From assembly GCF_022812285.1 (NCBI RefSeq), contig NZ_CP093300.1, positions 2,418,001 through 2,482,000 of the forward strand: a stretch of 64,000 nt of DNA, read 5' to 3'. The translations under genes and the position numbers were made by a program. Origin of the DNA: Alkalihalobacillus sp. LMS39 (GTDB lineage: Bacteria > Bacillota > Bacilli > Bacillales > Bacillaceae_F). The notes under the pieces are model-generated. The model was not told the DNA's origin, made no database searches, and saw only the letters and a program-made list of their open reading frames with translations. Below, piece after piece: positions 61,113-64,000 of the stretch (the first letter of the stretch is position 1; every line of letters starts with the position of its first letter).

Positions 61113-62463
61113 AAACGGAAGGGGTTTTGGCCTCTTCCTTTTTTGCTTTTTTCCAAAAGTGGCGCATGATTAACGTAATTACCGCAATAACGATAACAAA
61201 AAGCAAACTTACATAGAACCCCGGACGACTTGTCTGGTGAAATACTGTACCGCCAACACCAAGAAAGACGAGCAAAAATCCAAACCAGCGCTTTACATTA
61301 TCAAATCCTGTTACATCCAATAACCGACCGTATGACCCTAGAATAAAAAACCAATTATATAATAGCATAAGCCCTGCAGCTGTTGTAATATACTCATAAA
61401 TTCGGTCAGGCATCACGACAGATAATACAATAGAAACAATAATACCACCCATTGTTAACAAAATAGCAGGTACTGCAAATTTATTAGCTACACGCTTTGA
61501 AAATACACGGGGAGCATCTTGGTCTTCTGCTAAGGTAACTAATATACGAATGACCGCAAAAAATGAAGCAACCATTGTAGAAAATCCCGCAATGATAAAA
61601 ACACCATTAAAGATATGTGGGATAAAGTCAATATTATAATTTTCAAGAGCTGTTACAAACGGGCTATTTTCTGTATTAAATGTATTCCATGACACCATAA
61701 TTAACGCTAACCCAACAGAAGCAACATAAATTAACGTTAAGACAGATAACATGACTTTACCTGACTTATGGACTTCCTCCATTTTATTTAAACGGACGGC
61801 AAGGAGGCCCATGATCTCAATTCCAGCATAACCATAAAACCCATAAATAAGGGAAGGAAAAAAACCAGTTATCCCTTGAGGGAAAAGTTGAGAATAGGTT
61901 GTCGGAACCGAAACTTGGTCGTTCCCACCACCAAAAACACCAATCAGTGCTAAAATTGCTAAGAGGATAAACATTAAAATAGCTGCAATTTTCAATACAG
62001 CCAATAAGTTTTCAACACGGTCAAACCCTTTTGGTCCCATTAAAATGACAATAACAGCAAGGACAGAATAGATACTTGCTAACACCCACAACGGAACATT
62101 GGGAAACCAAAATTGAGTGAAAATAGAGAGGGCTGTCATTTGGCTTCCGATAATTAACATTTCAGACAGCCAATATACCCAACCACTACTAAAACCAGCC
62201 CAACGACCGTACGCTTTTTTCGCATAAGAACGAAATGAGCCTTTTTGTGGATCAGCCACTGTTAATTTTGCGAGAGCTTCAAAAACAAAATAAGTTCCTA
62301 AACCAGCGATGATAAATGCAAAAATAACAGATGGTCCAGCAATACTAATCGCGATACTTGACCCTAGAAAAAACCCTGTACCAATTGTACAGGCTACACC
62401 AAGTAATGATAGTTGCCACCACTTTAGCGGCTTTTCTTTTTGTTCACCTGAATTGGTTTTCAT
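61093..62463 (-). CDS. APC-family amino acid permease
   Basis: A 456-aa protein with about 12 membrane helices. The APC start LLGVACTIGTGFFLGSSIAI (G-T-G in helix 1) and YGFYGYAGIEIMGLLAVRLN fit the amino acid permease family (AAT/GABA permease type). The C-terminal tail is basic (FWKKAKKEEAKTPSVFTKI). The start MKTNSGEQKEK follows TAGGAGGG by 5 bases. Substrate not predictable. Confidence 0.9.
   Translation of the reverse strand: MKTNSGEQKEKPLKWWQLSLLGVACTIGTGFFLGSSIAISIAGPSVIFAFIIAGLGTYFVFEALAKLTVADPQKGSFRSYAKKAYGRWAGFSSGWVYWLSEMLIIGSQMTALSIFTQFWFPNVPLWVLASIYSVLAVIVILMGPKGFDRVENLLAVLKIAAILMFILLAILALIGVFGGGNDQVSVPTTYSQLFPQGITGFFPSLIYGFYGYAGIEIMGLLAVRLNKMEEVHKSGKVMLSVLTLIYVASVGLALIMVSWNTFNTENSPFVTALENYNIDFIPHIFNGVFIIAGFSTMVASFFAVIRILVTLAEDQDAPRVFSKRVANKFAVPAILLTMGGIIVSIVLSVVMPDRIYEYITTAAGLMLLYNWFFILGSYGRLLDVTGFDNVKRWFGFLLVFLGVGGTVFHQTSRPGFYVSLLFVIVIAVITLIMRHFWKKAKKEEAKTPSVFTKIKR
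61117..61146 (+). terminator. Terminator inside the 3' coding end of the convergent permease gene
   Basis: GGAAGGGG / CCTCTTCC (one G-T pair) with a 6-base loop and TTTTTT lies directly after the LysE stop codon, within codons of the permease gene. Confidence 0.7.
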
Positions 62464-62526
62464 AAGCACCCTCCTACGGTGGATATTGTTTGAATTTCAG
62501 GAGCTGATTATGTATCACATTTTTTA

Positions 62527-62641
62527 AAAGATAAGAAAGCATAAAAGTTTTGATCTAACAGTTAAGTTTTGAAAGCTTATTCTAGAAGTGCGAAGGGTCC
62601 GCACTTCGCTTGAAACGAAGAGACACTCTCGCCTTAATCTT
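62527..62641 (+). repeat. Dispersed repeat, family 1, copy F (most diverged)
   Basis: It has the full order of blocks, with changes such as GAAGGGTCCGCACTTCGCTTG and GACACTCTCGCC, so the last hairpin is damaged. Unlike the other copies it lies between divergent genes (permease and thioesterase). Confidence 0.8.
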
Positions 62642-62740
62642 CACAAAAAAATGTTCGATTTCCTATCATGATATTTTATAAAAAGACGGTTTTTGCTTAT
62701 AATGGTAGTATCAATATGAAGATAAGGGAGTACGAGATCT

Positions 62741-63253
62741 GTGAATGGAAAACGAACAAAACAATCACGAGTCGTAAAGACTCATTTAGTGTTACCAAAT
62801 GACACAAACAATCATGCAAGTTTATTTGGTGGAATATTAATGCGAAATATGGATGAAGTGGCATCCATTTCGGCTAGACGACATTGTCGAACAGAAGTGG
62901 TCACAGCCTCAACCGATTCGGTTGATTTCTTACATCCGATTTTGCAAACCGATTCTGTCTGCTTAGAAGCTTTTGTGTCATGGACTGGCAATACATCAAT
63001 GGAAGTGTTCGTGAAAGTGATAGCGGAAGATTTAAATACAGAAGAAAGAAAAATAGCAGCAACAGCGTTTTTAACTTTTGTTGCGATGGACAAGGACGGA
63101 AAACCAGTTCAAGTGCCGGGTATTATTCCTGAAACAGAAGAAGAGAAAAAATTATTTGAAACTGGAGCAGATAGAGCTACAGTAAGAAAAGACAGAAGAA
63201 AAAAAAGTCGGGAATTAGCGGAGTTTATGACGACAAAGAAGCCGTGGGAATAA
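62741..63253 (+). CDS. ykhA: Acyl-CoA thioesterase, hotdog fold (YkhA-like)
   Basis: A 170-aa protein with the BACH-type signature NDTNNHASLFGGILMRNMDE and DSVDFLHPILQTDSV, with the catalytic Asp and Asn of the hotdog helix (ISARRHCRTEVVTAS). It hydrolyses acyl-CoA. GTG start; GGGAGTACGAGATCT precedes. Length matches YkhA. Confidence 0.9.
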   Translation: MNGKRTKQSRVVKTHLVLPNDTNNHASLFGGILMRNMDEVASISARRHCRTEVVTASTDSVDFLHPILQTDSVCLEAFVSWTGNTSMEVFVKVIAEDLNTEERKIAATAFLTFVAMDKDGKPVQVPGIIPETEEEKKLFETGADRATVRKDRRKKSRELAEFMTTKKPWE

Positions 63254-63284
63254 CCATTAGTTAAGGTGGAGCAAGCCCTTTTAT

Positions 63285-63361
63285 GTAACGGAACATATGT
63301 CCGATAGGATTTGAAAAACTGTGTCTTTTTTACAAAATACCGGAAAATAAACGTCCGCTAA
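63285..63361. repeat. Family 3 repeat pair
   Basis: ACGGAACATATGTCCG at about 63287 and a diverged ACCGGAAAATAAACGTCCG at about 63337, in the gap between ykhA and the NarK-like gene. Confidence 0.7.
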
Positions 63362-63385
63362 ATCTTCATGCAAACTATAATAGCC

Positions 63386-63415
63386 TAAAAACGACCGGAT
63401 ATTGTATCCGGTCGT
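63386..63415 (-). terminator. Terminator of the NarK-like gene
   Basis: ACGACCGGATA / TATCCGGTCGT with a 3-base loop; on the minus strand followed by TTTTTAGG. Confidence 0.85.
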
Positions 63416-63426
63416 CGGTGTTTCTA

Positions 63427-64000
63427 TTAACATTTAACTTCAGCATTTTTTCGTTGATAATAATACCAGTTTAATACGATTGAAATAACATAAAATCCAA
63501 TAAAGTAGTAAAGGGCTGTAATTGGCGTTCCTGTTGTAGAAACAGACCAACCAAAAAGTTTTGGAATAAAGAATGAACCGTAAGCTGCAAAAGCTGCTGT
63601 AAACCCTAAAACAGGAGCGGCTTCTTTAACAGGGAATATAATTGGTATCATTTGGAATGTGGAACCAGAACCCATTCCTGCAGCAATAAATAAAATTAAA
63701 AATGAAATTAGGAAGCCTAAGAATGCTTGTTGTCCAATAAAGAAAATAACAGAGAAGGCGCCTAAGCCCATAACGATAAGAACAACGGTCGTTACTAAAG
63801 CTCCGCCAAATTTATCTGATAGCCAACCTCCAGCAGGGCGGAAAGCAGCAGCTAGAAAAGCTCCTAAAAATGCGAGAGAAACATACTCAGGAAACTGAGA
63901 TTTTAGTAATAGTGGAAATGCGGCTGCATACCCAATAAATGAACCGAAAGTTGCTACATATAAAATAGTCATAATCCATGTATGTTTTCTTTTCACAATA
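63427..64000 (-). CDS. Nitrate/nitrite transporter, NarK-like, C-terminal half
   Basis: An MFS protein running off the right edge; the frame stays open at 64000, so the N-terminal half is missing. The visible part begins with the middle loop KRKHTWIMTILYVATFGSFIGYAAAFPLL and holds six helices with GAFLAAAFRPAGGWLSDKFGG (MFS motif) and GMGSGSTFQMIPIIFP (the NarK nitrate signature). It imports nitrate or exports nitrite. No other nitrate genes are in the window. Confidence 0.87.
   Translation of the reverse strand, partial: IVKRKHTWIMTILYVATFGSFIGYAAAFPLLLKSQFPEYVSLAFLGAFLAAAFRPAGGWLSDKFGGALVTTVVLIVMGLGAFSVIFFIGQQAFLGFLISFLILFIAAGMGSGSTFQMIPIIFPVKEAAPVLGFTAAFAAYGSFFIPKLFGWSVSTTGTPITALYYFIGFYVISIVLNWYYYQRKNAEVKC

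Overview
The window is AT-rich, densely coded DNA from an endospore-forming Bacillaceae bacterium, probably a Bacillus or Alkalihalobacillus relative. The pointers are strong Shine-Dalgarno sites with ATG, GTG and TTG starts, many spore genes (GerPC, GerPA/PF-like proteins, CotF-like coat protein, YppG-like protein, coat-type Hsp20), a SinI-type antirepressor, HelD, and many genes matching B. subtilis y-genes. No rRNA, tRNA, prophage or CRISPR array was seen. All family names come from reading the translations; no database search was run.

Layout. 0-9 kb: the end of a GGDEF-EAL protein, a coat protein, ChrA, a tyrosine phosphatase-like gene with TGA at its catalytic cysteine, an UPF0316 protein, HelD, a Gfo/Idh/MocA oxidoreductase and an AbrB-type membrane protein. 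9-16 kb: a FAD-Rieske oxidoreductase (YhfW-like), a phytoene/squalene synthase-family enzyme, an acetyltransferase, a cupredoxin and several small proteins. 16-25 kb: gluconate kinase and GH1 beta-glucosidase behind a LacI-type operator, a HAD phosphatase, a DUF84 NTPase, a Y-family polymerase, and a Med-like ligand-binding protein paired with a histidine kinase. 25.5-29 kb: an operon of a small membrane protein, two membrane-tethered PIN nucleases and a membrane-anchored Lon-type protease. 29-36.4 kb: spore genes, a guanidine hydrolase-like Ni enzyme followed by a CbiO ATPase, a gerP-like operon, CbiQ and CbiM, and a SinI-like gene behind a cyclic-di-GMP-I riboswitch. 36.7-44.5 kb: M20 peptidase, aldo/keto reductase, LysM-CAP secreted protein, DsbA-like protein and a large Rieske protein. 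44.9-54.6 kb: zwf, a cyclase-family hydrolase, gnd, a second Gfo/Idh/MocA enzyme, YfiT-like protein, a DDAH-like enzyme, a lipase-fold hydrolase, a DEDD exonuclease and ExoA. 54.7-64 kb: an intact IS256-family element with a 9-bp target duplication, an HPr-like protein, an IDEAL-domain protein, a molybdopterin oxidoreductase, LysE and APC transporters, an acyl-CoA thioesterase and the end of a NarK-like transporter.

How genes fit together. c-di-GMP appears twice: an EAL-domain protein at the left edge and a c-di-GMP riboswitch in front of a SinI-like biofilm antirepressor. GntK, Zwf and Gnd form an oxidative pentose phosphate set. CbiM, CbiQ and CbiO would together make an ECF Ni/Co importer that can supply the adjacent Ni-dependent ureohydrolase. 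Three families of dispersed intergenic repeats (about 110 bp in six copies, 190 bp in two copies, and short CGGACATATGTTCCG-type units in clusters) fill many gaps between genes.

The least familiar parts are the PIN-PIN-Lon membrane operon, the TGA at a catalytic cysteine with a SECIS-like hairpin just after it, the riboswitch-SinI pairing, and the 110-bp repeat, which has the same orientation in all six copies.
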